From JBFEYJ01 sp041563315 (lineage in GTDB: Bacteria; Pseudomonadota; Gammaproteobacteria; Thiohalomonadales; Thiohalomonadaceae), in the NCBI GenBank assembly GCA_041563315.1, contig JBFFNE010000073.1, positions 1 to 15,193 of the forward strand: 15,193 bases of DNA, given 5' to 3'. The translations under genes were made by a program, and so were the position numbers. Position 1 is the stretch's first letter, and each line of letters starts with the position of its first letter. Under the pieces are notes generated by a model. That model had not been told where the DNA came from, searched no databases, and worked only from the letters and a program-made list of their open reading frames with translations. This document shows, in pieces, positions 6,123 through 12,582 of the stretch.

Positions 6123-6356
6123 TCAGCCTCCGGTCACCGGCGGAAAAAAGGCCACCTCATCACCGCTGCGTACCCGCTGGTTGGGATCGCAATACTCCAT
6201 ATTCACCGCGACCAGAACATTGGTGGGCATCGCCTTGCCGCCTGAGGCTGCCAGCCAGACATCAGCTGCAGTGGCTACCTCACCAATGGCTACCGTCGCC
6301 CCATCACAGCCCATCTGCTCCTTCAGGCTAGCAAAAAACTTGACCTTTACCGTCAT
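6123..6356 (-). CDS. moaD: Molybdopterin synthase sulfur-carrier subunit MoaD
   Basis: This 77-residue ubiquitin-like protein carries sulfur as a C-terminal thiocarboxylate and donates it within the MoaD-MoaE complex. The diagnostic end is VAFFPPVTGG with the free Gly-Gly. The start MTVKVKFFASLKE is the family beta strand. I prefer the ATG at 6356; a GTG directly before it at 6359 is in frame and cannot be excluded. GAGGGTGAG provides the ribosome site for either. It is the first gene of a minus-strand moaD-moaE-dksA-like run and diverges from moaC, with about 95 bases between their starts. No moaA or moaB is in the window. Confidence 0.95.
   Translation of the reverse strand: MTVKVKFFASLKEQMGCDGATVAIGEVATAADVWLAASGGKAMPTNVLVAVNMEYCDPNQRVRSGDEVAFFPPVTGG
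6127..6131 (-). promoter_or_regulatory. moaE ribosome binding site inside the moaD Gly-Gly codons
   Basis: On the minus strand the end of moaD reads GGA GGC TGA, and the GGAGG within it is a perfect Shine-Dalgarno core. Six bases (CTGAAG) separate it from the moaE GTG at 6120. The sequence that must encode the functional Gly-Gly tail therefore also sets the moaE start. Confidence 0.75.
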
Positions 6357-6412
6357 CACCTCACCCTCGTTAACGCCTGTATAGTTTGCGCCATACTTGG
6401 GCTCAGCCTATC
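6357..6412. promoter_or_regulatory. Divergent moaD/moaC promoter region
   Basis: The space between the two divergent starts must hold promoters for both directions. On the plus strand TTAACG (6370-6375) and CATACT (6392-6397) are 16 bases apart and resemble a weak sigma-70 promoter for moaC. On the minus strand TATACA (complement of 6378-6383) could be a -10 for moaD, but I see no good -35. No long stem typical of the molybdenum-cofactor riboswitch is evident by eye. Confidence 0.3.
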
Positions 6413-6451
6413 ATGAATGCCCCAGACCAACCACAGACGGGTCCTCCCTAT

Positions 6452-6925
6452 ATGAGCGAACTGACTCACTTCAACAGCGCCGGCGAGGCCCACATGGTCG
6501 ATGTTGGCGACAAGACCGTTACCCGACGCATCGCCGTCGCCGAAGGGTGCATTACCATGCTGCCGCAGACCCTGGCACTGATCCTCAAGGGCGAGGCCAA
6601 AAAGGGCGATGTTCTCGGCGTGGCGCGTATCGCCGGAATCATGGCGGCTAAAAAGACCGCAGACCTGATTCCCCTCTGTCATCCCCTAGCCTTAAGCAAG
6701 GTTAGCATCGAACTGACCCCGCGGGAGGATAGCAACACGGTATATTGCCAAGCGACAGTACAGACCAGTGGCCAGACAGGCGTCGAGATGGAAGCACTCA
6801 CTGCCGTCCAAATCACCCTGCTGACCGTCTATGATATGTGTAAGGCAGTCGACAAGGGGATGACCATCGAGGGCGTGCGCCTACTGGAAAAAACTGGCGG
6901 CAAATCCGGCCACTGGAAACGCTGA
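6452..6925 (+). CDS. moaC: Cyclic pyranopterin monophosphate synthase MoaC
   Basis: MoaC rearranges the 3',8-cyclo-GTP product of MoaA into cyclic pyranopterin monophosphate, the substrate of MoaD-MoaE. From the ATG at 6452 the protein has 157 residues and starts MSELTHFNSAGEAHMVDV, aligning with the E. coli start. Numbering then agrees with the known enzyme: Lys51 in KKGDVLG, PLCHPL at 74-79, VEMEALTAV at 111-119 and YDMCKAVDK at 127-135 with Asp128 and Lys131. The C-terminal KTGGKSGHW is typical. Neither start has a strong ribosome site; an ATG at 6413 would add 13 residues. It diverges from moaD, unlike the common moaABCDE order. Confidence 0.95.
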   Translation: MSELTHFNSAGEAHMVDVGDKTVTRRIAVAEGCITMLPQTLALILKGEAKKGDVLGVARIAGIMAAKKTADLIPLCHPLALSKVSIELTPREDSNTVYCQATVQTSGQTGVEMEALTAVQITLLTVYDMCKAVDKGMTIEGVRLLEKTGGKSGHWKR

Positions 6926-7052
6926 AAGCATGCGGTTCGCCTGATGGTAGCAACCGACTTCCCGGGATTCTCCATACCTCTGTGATGAGCTGAACTGTGT
7001 TCAGTACACTAAACTTCTGTTATCACCAATTCATCCTGGCGGAGGCGTATCA

Positions 7053-7379
7053 ATGAGGATTCAGCAACTGTTACAAAAGTGGGACAAGCAGACCGAAGGA
7101 TACCAGGACCTGACGGAGCACACCTTGCGCCTGCCGCGCTACGAGCTAGCCAAGATCTACGCCCTGAAGGAGATGTATCCGGGAAAGAGGGAAGACGAAC
7201 TGATCGCGGATCTGCTTATCACCGCCCTACATGCCCTGGAAGAGACCTTTCCCTACATTCCCGGCGACCGGGTCGTAGCCGAGGATGACAACGGTGATCC
7301 GCTGTACGAGGACATTGGACTGACCCCACGCTTTCTTGAGCTAACGCGCAAATATGCCAATGAACTAGTCACCAACTGA
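7053..7379 (+). CDS. Small acidic protein of unknown function
   Basis: This 108-residue soluble protein has a clear GGAGG ribosome site 8 bases before the ATG. It has no signal peptide or membrane segment. The middle, LPRYELAKIYALKEMYPG then EDELIADLLITALHALEE (about 28-65), looks helical, and the C-terminal part is acidic: DDNGDPLYEDIGLTPRFLELTRK. The overall pattern resembles short proteins in Pseudomonas genomes that carry loose pilus-related names, but that is from memory and I would not assign a function. It stands alone on its strand after moaC (127-base gap), and its stop is 19 bases from the stop of the converging nitroreductase gene. Confidence 0.8.
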   Translation: MRIQQLLQKWDKQTEGYQDLTEHTLRLPRYELAKIYALKEMYPGKREDELIADLLITALHALEETFPYIPGDRVVAEDDNGDPLYEDIGLTPRFLELTRKYANELVTN

Positions 7380-7398
7380 CGTGCATGCCAGCACACGA

Positions 7399-7992
7399 TT
7401 ATTCGATTCGACAGGCTTCGTCAAAATCAAGCCGTGGTCCACGCGCATAGAGCTGTTCTGTAGAGCCGTAACCGACCGCACAGATAAAGTTGGATTTAAC
7501 CTGTTGGCCGGAAAAGAAAGCTGCGTCCATTTTCGCCGGATCGAATCCGGACATCGGACCGCAATCGAGCCCCAGGGCGCGAGCCGCCAGCATCAGATAG
7601 GCGCCCTGCAGCGAGCTGTTGCGCATCGCATTCTCGGCGATCTTCCCCTCGTTACCGGCAAACCAGGAACGTGCATCTGCATGAGGGAAAAGCTTTGGCA
7701 ACTTTTCGTAGAATTCCATATCCATACCGATAATTGCCACCACTGGGGCAGTCATCGATTTCTCCACATTCCCTTCATTGAGACACGGCTTAAGCCGTGC
7801 CTTGGCTTCATCGCTCTTGACGAAGACGATACGTGCAGGACAGCTATTGGCGCTGGTTGGTCCCCACTTCATCAGCTCGTAGATCTGGTGCAGCTGCTCG
7901 TCCGTTACCTCACGCTCCTGCCAGCGGTTGAAACTGCGTGCCTCACGAAAAAGGGTATCGAGCGCCTCATCGGAAAGTGGGTGGAAAGCCAT
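7399..7992 (-). CDS. rutE: RutE-like NADPH/FMN nitroreductase family protein
   Basis: This 197-residue flavoprotein belongs to the nitroreductase superfamily, RutE/HadB branch; E. coli RutE reduces malonic semialdehyde in pyrimidine breakdown. Conserved segments are MKWGPTSANSCPARIVFV (41-58), EFYEKLPKLFPHADARSWF, and LGLDCGPMSGFD with KSNFICAVGYG towards the C terminus. The length equals that of E. coli RutE. The ATG at 7992 follows GGAGATAGT. No other rut gene is in the window, so here the enzyme may act as a general aldehyde, quinone or nitro-compound reductase; the substrate is not settled by sequence. Its promoter must lie in the 167-base divergent gap shared with mutH. Confidence 0.87.
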   Translation of the reverse strand: MAFHPLSDEALDTLFREARSFNRWQEREVTDEQLHQIYELMKWGPTSANSCPARIVFVKSDEAKARLKPCLNEGNVEKSMTAPVVAIIGMDMEFYEKLPKLFPHADARSWFAGNEGKIAENAMRNSSLQGAYLMLAARALGLDCGPMSGFDPAKMDAAFFSGQQVKSNFICAVGYGSTEQLYARGPRLDFDEACRIE

Positions 7993-8159
7993 ACTATCTC
8001 CTCAACTACGTTCATCGGTGGGTGTACTCTCCATGATGGGGATTTTGGCTGTAGCTTCAAGTCGACACAGCAAAGAGAAAGGGGCGGTTCAAACCTGCAA
8101 CTCTGCCCTGAAATACTGGCTCTGGACACCCCCCTTGCTAATCCTCATCATAGATAACC

Positions 8160-8837
8160 ATGAACCGGACACCTCCACAAAGCGAAGCGGAGCTGCTTGA
8201 GCGCACCCACCGCATTGCCGGGCAACGCCTGGCCGCACTCGCAGAGAGCTGTGGCATCGACGTGCCCCATGACCTGCGCAGACACAAGGGCTGGGTGGGA
8301 CAACTATTGGAGCAGGTGCTGGGCGCTGATGCCCAGTCACTGGCCGAGCCGGACTTTCGAGCCATCGGAGTGGAGATGAAGACCCTCCCACTGGACGCTC
8401 AAGGCAGGCCGCGCGAATCCACCTACGTCTGTACGGTGCCATTGGAAGGTGGGCTTGAGCCGGACTGGGATAGCACCTGGCTGCGGAGAAAACTGGCACG
8501 CGTACTATGGATGCCGGTCGAGGCTAATCCCCAAACCCCGCTTGGTGAGCGTCGCATTGGCACCGCCCTGCTGTGGAGTCCGAGTGACGATGAAGAGGCC
8601 CTGCTGCGCCAGGACTGGGAGGAGTTGTCGGAAATGATCTACATGGGGGAGCTGGAGCAAATCAGTGCACGACTGGGTACAGTACTGCAAATTCGACCCA
8701 AAGCGGCCAACTCACGGGTGCGCTGTCGTAGCGTCGGCGACGCTGGCGAAGCAATCCTCACCAACCCGCGTGGTTACTATCTGCGACCAGCCTTCACCCG
8801 CAGCATCCTCGAGCAGCACTACTACCAGGCGGGATGA
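8160..8837 (+). CDS. mutH: DNA mismatch repair endonuclease MutH
   Basis: MutH nicks the unmethylated strand at hemimethylated GATC sites after MutS and MutL recognise a mismatch. The 225-residue protein matches the family length. The catalytic residues are visible with the known spacing in PDFRAIGVEMKT: Asp65, Glu72 and Lys74. LRRKLARVLWMPVE, DWEELSEMI and VLQIRPKAANSRVRC are further conserved blocks. No clear Shine-Dalgarno precedes the ATG at 8160. The gene implies that the organism has a Dam-type adenine methylase, which is not in the window. It is divergent from the nitroreductase gene and ends before a bidirectional terminator. Confidence 0.96.
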   Translation: MNRTPPQSEAELLERTHRIAGQRLAALAESCGIDVPHDLRRHKGWVGQLLEQVLGADAQSLAEPDFRAIGVEMKTLPLDAQGRPRESTYVCTVPLEGGLEPDWDSTWLRRKLARVLWMPVEANPQTPLGERRIGTALLWSPSDDEEALLRQDWEELSEMIYMGELEQISARLGTVLQIRPKAANSRVRCRSVGDAGEAILTNPRGYYLRPAFTRSILEQHYYQAG

Positions 8838-8885
8838 ACCCTGACGCCCCCACTCCAGCTCTCTTCTTTACGGGAAATGAAAAAT

Positions 8886-8913
8886 AAAAAAGGAAGCATT
8901 CGCTTCCTTTTTT
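8886..8913. terminator. Bidirectional terminator between mutH and the DUF465 gene
   Basis: AAAAAAGGAAGC (8886-8897) and GCTTCCTTTTTT (8902-8913) form a perfect 12-pair stem with an ATTC loop. The A run on one side and the T run on the other make it usable on both strands. It sits between two converging genes. Confidence 0.9.
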
Positions 8914-8936
8914 GCACTGAATTATTTACGTCTTGG

Positions 8937-9176
8937 CTATGCCTGCTTGAGCATCTCGAAGAGCGCGTCCTTCAAATGCAGGCGCTTTTTCTTCAGCTCT
9001 TCGGTGTACTCATCGGAAGGTGTCTCCAGCGCCTGTTCAATACGCCGAACCTCATGATCCACTTCATGATATTCGTCGAACAGTTTAGCAAAATGGTTAT
9101 TGCTCACCTTCAGTTCGTGGATTTTTTCGCGAAACTCAGGCAATTCGTGGATCAGGTCGTGGTGCTCACCAAGCAT
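8937..9176 (-). CDS. YdcH-family (DUF465) small coiled-coil protein
   Basis: This 79-residue, highly charged helical protein matches the YdcH/DUF465 pattern: MLGEHHDLIHELPEFREKI, then FAKLFDEYHEVDHEVRRIE and KKKRLHLKDALFEML near the C terminus. The molecular role of the family is not established. I chose the ATG at 9176, which follows GGGAGAG; the frame continues upstream to 9257, but those 27 residues are unlike the family. No neighbour suggests a pathway. It converges with mutH and is divergent from the helicase gene. Confidence 0.87.
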   Translation of the reverse strand: MLGEHHDLIHELPEFREKIHELKVSNNHFAKLFDEYHEVDHEVRRIEQALETPSDEYTEELKKKRLHLKDALFEMLKQA

Positions 9177-9575
9177 AACTCTCTCCCAAAACAAAAGACT
9201 GACTATTCCAGCGACAGGCCGCCATGGAAAAATAACGACGATAGCCGACCGGACCACTTTAGCCGCAAATACGCATCCACTAAAGCGTTATTTACCGGCA
9301 CCAATCAAGATCCTGTCCAGGGAGATCCGGGTGACAGAATCTATTCCAATAGCTTTCACGGCCGCAATAGCGTATAGTGGGCGGTCTGCATGGATGCTCC
9401 GTCGTCTCTGACCTTCCGCCGTGATGTTCACTGCCCAAGGGTTAGCGACAAGCCAACCCGCACTCGGGCAACACTGGACAACGGCGTCCGCCTCTATGAG
9501 GCAGCGTCTACATAATCATTCCTGGGGATGATCCCCGCCTGTCTTTCATCCCTTATGGATGAACAAGGAGCTACT
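9177..9575. other. Long gene-free region and leader of the DEAD-box helicase gene
   Basis: No gene was supported in these 399 bases. The right half holds small inverted repeats that would lie in the helicase mRNA leader: GCCTC/GAGGC near 9490-9502, the near-perfect palindrome GGGGATGATCCCC at 9524-9536, and CATCC/GGATG at 9548-9562. AAGGAG at 9565-9570 is the best ribosome site. A TATAGT at 9373-9378 could be a -10 box, but no matching -35 was found. A separate small RNA gene cannot be excluded. Confidence 0.35.
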
Positions 9576-10877
9576 TTGTCTTTCGAACACCTCAATCTTA
9601 ACGAGGTGCTGCTGCGTGCCATCCAGGCCTGCGGTTTCACTTCACCCTCCGACATCCAGCAACAAGCCATCCCCGTAGCCCTTGAAGGTCATGACCTGAT
9701 GGCATCGGCGCAGACCGGTACCGGCAAAACCGCCGCATTCGTCCTGCCGGCCCTGCACCGACTGCTGACTAACCCGGCCAAACCCGGTCACGGACCGCGC
9801 GTCCTGGTTCTGACCCCTACCCGGGAACTGGCCACCCAGGTAACGGAGGCCATTCGTGATCTGGGCCGCTCCAGCCGACTGCGCTCAGCCGCCATCGTCG
9901 GTGGCATGCCCTACCCGCCACAGATCAAGATGCTTCGCGAGCCGCTGGATCTACTGGTTGCCACACCAGGCCGCCTGATCGACCACTTCGAGAACGGCCG
10001 CCTTGATTTCTCCCGCCTGGAAATGTTGGTGCTGGACGAGGCCGACCGCATGCTGGACATGGGCTTCGTCGACGATGTCGAGCGCATCGCCGCAGCCCTG
10101 CCGCAGGAGCGCCAGACGTTGCTCTTCTCTGCGACACTGGAAGGTGCGGTGCGCAACGTAGCACGCCGTCTCCTGAAAGATCCCAAACGCATTCAGATCG
10201 CCGGGGTCAAGGTCAATCATGACTCCATCAAACAGCATCTGCACCAGGCCGACGATTTTCGCCATAAGCAGGCCCTGCTTGCCCATCATCTGGGGCGGGA
10301 AGAAGTCAGCCAGGCAGTGGTGTTCACCGCCACCAAACGCGGTGCCGATGAACTGTCAAAACGTCTGCGCGAACAGGGCCATCGCAGCGATGCCCTGCAC
10401 GGTGACATGAGCCAAGGCGCCCGCCGTCGCACTGTCGAGCGGATGCGTCGAGGCCAGTGCCGCATTTTGGTAGCCACCGACGTTGCCGCTCGCGGTATCG
10501 ATATCAAGGGGATCAGCCACGTCTTCAACTTCGACCTGCCAATGGTCGCCGAGGACTATATCCATCGCATCGGCCGCACCGGCCGTGGTGGTGCCAGCGG
10601 TGTTGCCGTTGCCTTGGTAGGGCCGCAGGACTGGGATAAACTGGCGCGCATCGAGCGTCTTACCGGCAGCCCTATTAGCCGTCAAGTCATCGAGGGGCTG
10701 GAACCCAGACATCCCGAGCCGAAGGTCTTCGAGCAACGCGGTAACGGACGTCCTGGCAATGGCAACAAACGTCGCTACGGCGGCAATCAGGGGCAACGCA
10801 CGCCAGCCTCCCCGAGCATCCGCAGCAAGCGCGAGGCATTTGGTGCCAAGCGACGCAGCGCCACCGCCGGGAATTAA
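9576..10877 (+). CDS. DEAD-box ATP-dependent RNA helicase (RhlE/SrmB-like)
   Basis: This 433-residue superfamily 2 RNA helicase would unwind RNA in ribosome assembly or mRNA turnover. All core motifs are present: the Q motif around residues 24-32, AQTGTGKT (45-52), PTRELA, TPGR, DEAD (154-157), SAT (185-187), ARGID and HRIGRTGR (330-337). The C-terminal 60 or so residues are basic and rich in Arg, Gly and Asn, an RNA-binding tail. I chose the TTG at 9576, which follows AAGGAG by 5 bases and gives M-SFEHLNL, the typical RhlE-type start. ATGs at 9528 and 9555 lack good ribosome sites and add non-family residues. It mixes SrmB-like (SATLEG, SHVFNFDLP) and RhlE-like features, so I give no symbol. 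Confidence 0.94.
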   Translation: MSFEHLNLNEVLLRAIQACGFTSPSDIQQQAIPVALEGHDLMASAQTGTGKTAAFVLPALHRLLTNPAKPGHGPRVLVLTPTRELATQVTEAIRDLGRSSRLRSAAIVGGMPYPPQIKMLREPLDLLVATPGRLIDHFENGRLDFSRLEMLVLDEADRMLDMGFVDDVERIAAALPQERQTLLFSATLEGAVRNVARRLLKDPKRIQIAGVKVNHDSIKQHLHQADDFRHKQALLAHHLGREEVSQAVVFTATKRGADELSKRLREQGHRSDALHGDMSQGARRRTVERMRRGQCRILVATDVAARGIDIKGISHVFNFDLPMVAEDYIHRIGRTGRGGASGVAVALVGPQDWDKLARIERLTGSPISRQVIEGLEPRHPEPKVFEQRGNGRPGNGNKRRYGGNQGQRTPASPSIRSKREAFGAKRRSATAGN

Positions 10878-10930
10878 CCCGTAACACCACCAGGCAACCT
10901 CATGTTCCAAGGGGGAGCCGCAAAAAAATA

Positions 10931-10970
10931 AAAAGGCCGGACGCTCACGCGACCGGCCTTTTCTTTTGCA
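10931..10970. terminator. Bidirectional terminator between helicase and peroxiredoxin genes
   Basis: AAAAGGCCGG (10931-10940) and CCGGCCTTTT (10953-10962) form a perfect 10-pair stem around a 12-base loop, followed by CTTTT. On the minus strand it is followed by a T-rich run (complement of 10922-10930). It serves both converging genes. Confidence 0.9.
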
Positions 10971-10984
10971 TACCGTGTTGGTTG

Positions 10985-11590
10985 TTACAGCTTTTCGGCG
11001 TTCTCAGCCAGATACTCGGCAACACCCTGGGTGTCAGCCTTCATACCCTTGTCACCTTTATTCCAACCAGCCGGACATACTTCGCCATGCTCTTCGTTGA
11101 ACTGCAGCGCATCGACCATGCGCAGCATCTCATCGATGTTACGGCCCAGCGGCAGGTCGTTAACAACCTGATGACGCACCATGCCTTCACGATCGATCAG
11201 GAACGAAGCACGGAACGCCACACCGGCAGCCGGATGCTCGACATCATAGGCTTGGCAGATTGCATGGTTGATATCAGCAACCAGCGGGTAACCAACCTGA
11301 CCGATGCCGCCATCGTTGATGGCAGTGTTGCGCCATGCATTATGAGTGTAGTGGGAGTCAATAGAGACACCGATCACTTCCACGTTGCGCTTCTTGAACT
11401 CTTCCAGGCGGTGATCGAAGGCGATCAGCTCGGACGGACATACAAAGGTAAAGTCCAGCGGATAGAAAAAGACGACGGCATACTTGCCTTCGATAACCTT
11501 CGCAAGATTAAAGTTATTGGTGATGCTGCCGTCGCCCGTTACAGCGTTAGCGGTGAAATCAGGTGCCTTGCGGCCAACCAGTACGCCCAT
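10985..11590 (-). CDS. Typical 2-Cys peroxiredoxin (AhpC/Prx1 type)
   Basis: This 201-residue cytoplasmic thiol peroxidase reduces hydrogen peroxide and organic hydroperoxides. The peroxidatic Cys51 is in FYPLDFTFVCPSE, and the resolving Cys172 is in HGEVCPAGW. Thr48 and Arg127 complete the active site. GGIG (94-97) and a C-terminal helix with Tyr193-Leu194 resemble the GGLG and YF motifs of peroxide-sensitive Prx1 enzymes, though neither motif is exact. The ATG at 11590 follows GGAGAGAGAT. No ahpF or thioredoxin gene is adjacent, so the reductant is probably thioredoxin from elsewhere. It has its own predicted promoter at 11650-11678. Confidence 0.95.
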   Translation of the reverse strand: MGVLVGRKAPDFTANAVTGDGSITNNFNLAKVIEGKYAVVFFYPLDFTFVCPSELIAFDHRLEEFKKRNVEVIGVSIDSHYTHNAWRNTAINDGGIGQVGYPLVADINHAICQAYDVEHPAAGVAFRASFLIDREGMVRHQVVNDLPLGRNIDEMLRMVDALQFNEEHGEVCPAGWNKGDKGMKADTQGVAEYLAENAEKL

Positions 11591-11649
11591 GTTATCTCTC
11601 TCCTAATACTTATTACTAAACAGTTAACAACCAAGAATTTAAGTCAGGA

Positions 11650-11678
11650 ATTCTACGCTGACCCAACCCATGGATCAA
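11650..11678 (-). promoter_or_regulatory. Predicted sigma-70 promoter of the peroxiredoxin gene
   Basis: On the minus strand TTGATC (complement of 11673-11678) and TAGAAT (complement of 11650-11655) are separated by exactly 17 bases. Transcription would start near 11643, about 50 bases before the ATG. No OxyR-type site was evident by eye. Confidence 0.55.
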
Positions 11679-11835
11679 TAGGGTCATTTGGACGAAATTA
11701 AAGCGCCGGCACCGCATTTATTTAGCCTTGGCAGCGGGAGCGTTTAGGGGCAGACGTAGAAAAGAGAGTATGCGGTTAATGAATAGAACACCGTCAGATT
11801 TCCATTCCGGAGTCCAACTGGCCTGCCAGAAGCAG

Positions 11836-11864
11836 CAAAGGCCCTGTACAGGACGGGGCCTTTG
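11836..11864 (-). terminator. Terminator-like hairpin downstream of the cold-shock gene
   Basis: CAAAGGCCC (11836-11844) pairs perfectly with GGGCCTTTG (11856-11864) around an 11-base loop. It is 22 bases past the cold-shock stop on the minus strand. The T tract after it is broken on both strands, so the strength is uncertain. The rest of 11591-11835 holds only the peroxiredoxin promoter and otherwise shows nothing I can support. Confidence 0.55.
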
Positions 11865-11885
11865 GTTTGATGATGAATTCTTTTG

Positions 11886-12092
11886 TTAGCCGGTAACGCT
11901 GACCAGGGTTGCCTGCAACCCCTTGGGTCCTTGCTCTACCTCAAAACTGACGTTTTGTCCTTCATCCAGGCTACGGTAACCGCTCCCCTGAATCACAGAG
12001 AAATGGACAAAAATGTCCTCCCCCCCCTCATCCGGGGCAATAAAGCCAAAACCCTTGGTATTATTGAACCACTTAACAGTTCCATTACGCAT
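11886..12092 (-). CDS. Cold-shock domain protein, CspA family
   Basis: This is a 68-residue single-domain nucleic-acid-binding protein that melts RNA structure; some family members are cold-induced, others are constitutive. The two RNA-binding motifs are KGFGFI and DIFVHF, and the start MRNGTVKWFNNTKG is typical. I use the ATG at 12092; a TTG at 12101 is in frame but is only a base or two from the GAGG ribosome site and is unlikely. EGGEDIFVHFSVIQGSGYRS is a common variant of the family loop. A possible -10 box (TATACT, complement of 12202-12207) would give a leader of about 100 bases, which resembles the long leaders of cold-induced csp genes. Confidence 0.95.
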   Translation of the reverse strand: MRNGTVKWFNNTKGFGFIAPDEGGEDIFVHFSVIQGSGYRSLDEGQNVSFEVEQGPKGLQATLVSVTG

Positions 12093-12582
12093 AAGATACA
12101 AACCTCAAAGAAAGTAAAAAACACTTTTCATACGCGGCGCTCTTCGAGTCGGTGTAAAAAATTTCAGCATTCCTCGACTGAATAACCCCCCAACAGTATG
12201 CAGTATAGCCGCTAGTCCTGAGAGTGACTACGGCAGGAAAACATTACTTTATCCTAATATTCCAATAGGTTAGCCGAGGCTAAGCCATTAATAAAACCAC
12301 ATCCTGGACAAGCAATGAGGCTTCAACTGACGAACTATTCATCAATTCATGTCAAGAGGCAGTTCAAACCCTCTCACGTCCCATCACCTCCGCTCACCTC
12401 AAGCCAGGACAACAAGGCAGAATGAGAAATGCGCGTGATCCGTCACTGCGCTTTCACGTAAAATACTAGACAGCGCAACACACCACTGAGGCACGGAAAC
12501 ACGTCGCTCGCCAGCACAGCGACCAGATATGCCTCGATGAATCATAGAATCTTTTTTTGCAGCACCACAGGGAGTACCCCTA
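12093..12582. other. Long gene-free region between the cold-shock gene and purT
   Basis: No gene was supported in these 490 bases; the one open frame overlapping it (minus, 12399-12695) runs antisense to purT and looks like chance. The left part is probably the cold-shock mRNA leader, with a candidate -10 TATACT on the minus strand at 12202-12207. TTAGCC-GA-GGCTAA at 12270-12283 is a short inverted repeat. The right part must hold the purT promoter; TAAAAT near 12459 is a weak -10 candidate. I saw no clear PurR box. Confidence 0.4.

Noticed and set aside
7381..8157. Plus-strand frame of 258 residues opposite the nitroreductase gene
   Set aside because: Antisense shadow of a strongly matched RutE-like protein; no domain recognised.
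9400..9530. 6S RNA or another known structural RNA before the helicase gene
   Set aside because: I compared it from memory with 6S, SRP and tmRNA landmarks and found no convincing match, so only a structured leader is reported.
10982..11701. Plus-strand frame of 239 residues opposite the peroxiredoxin gene
   Set aside because: Antisense shadow; the minus strand has both catalytic cysteines and family motifs.
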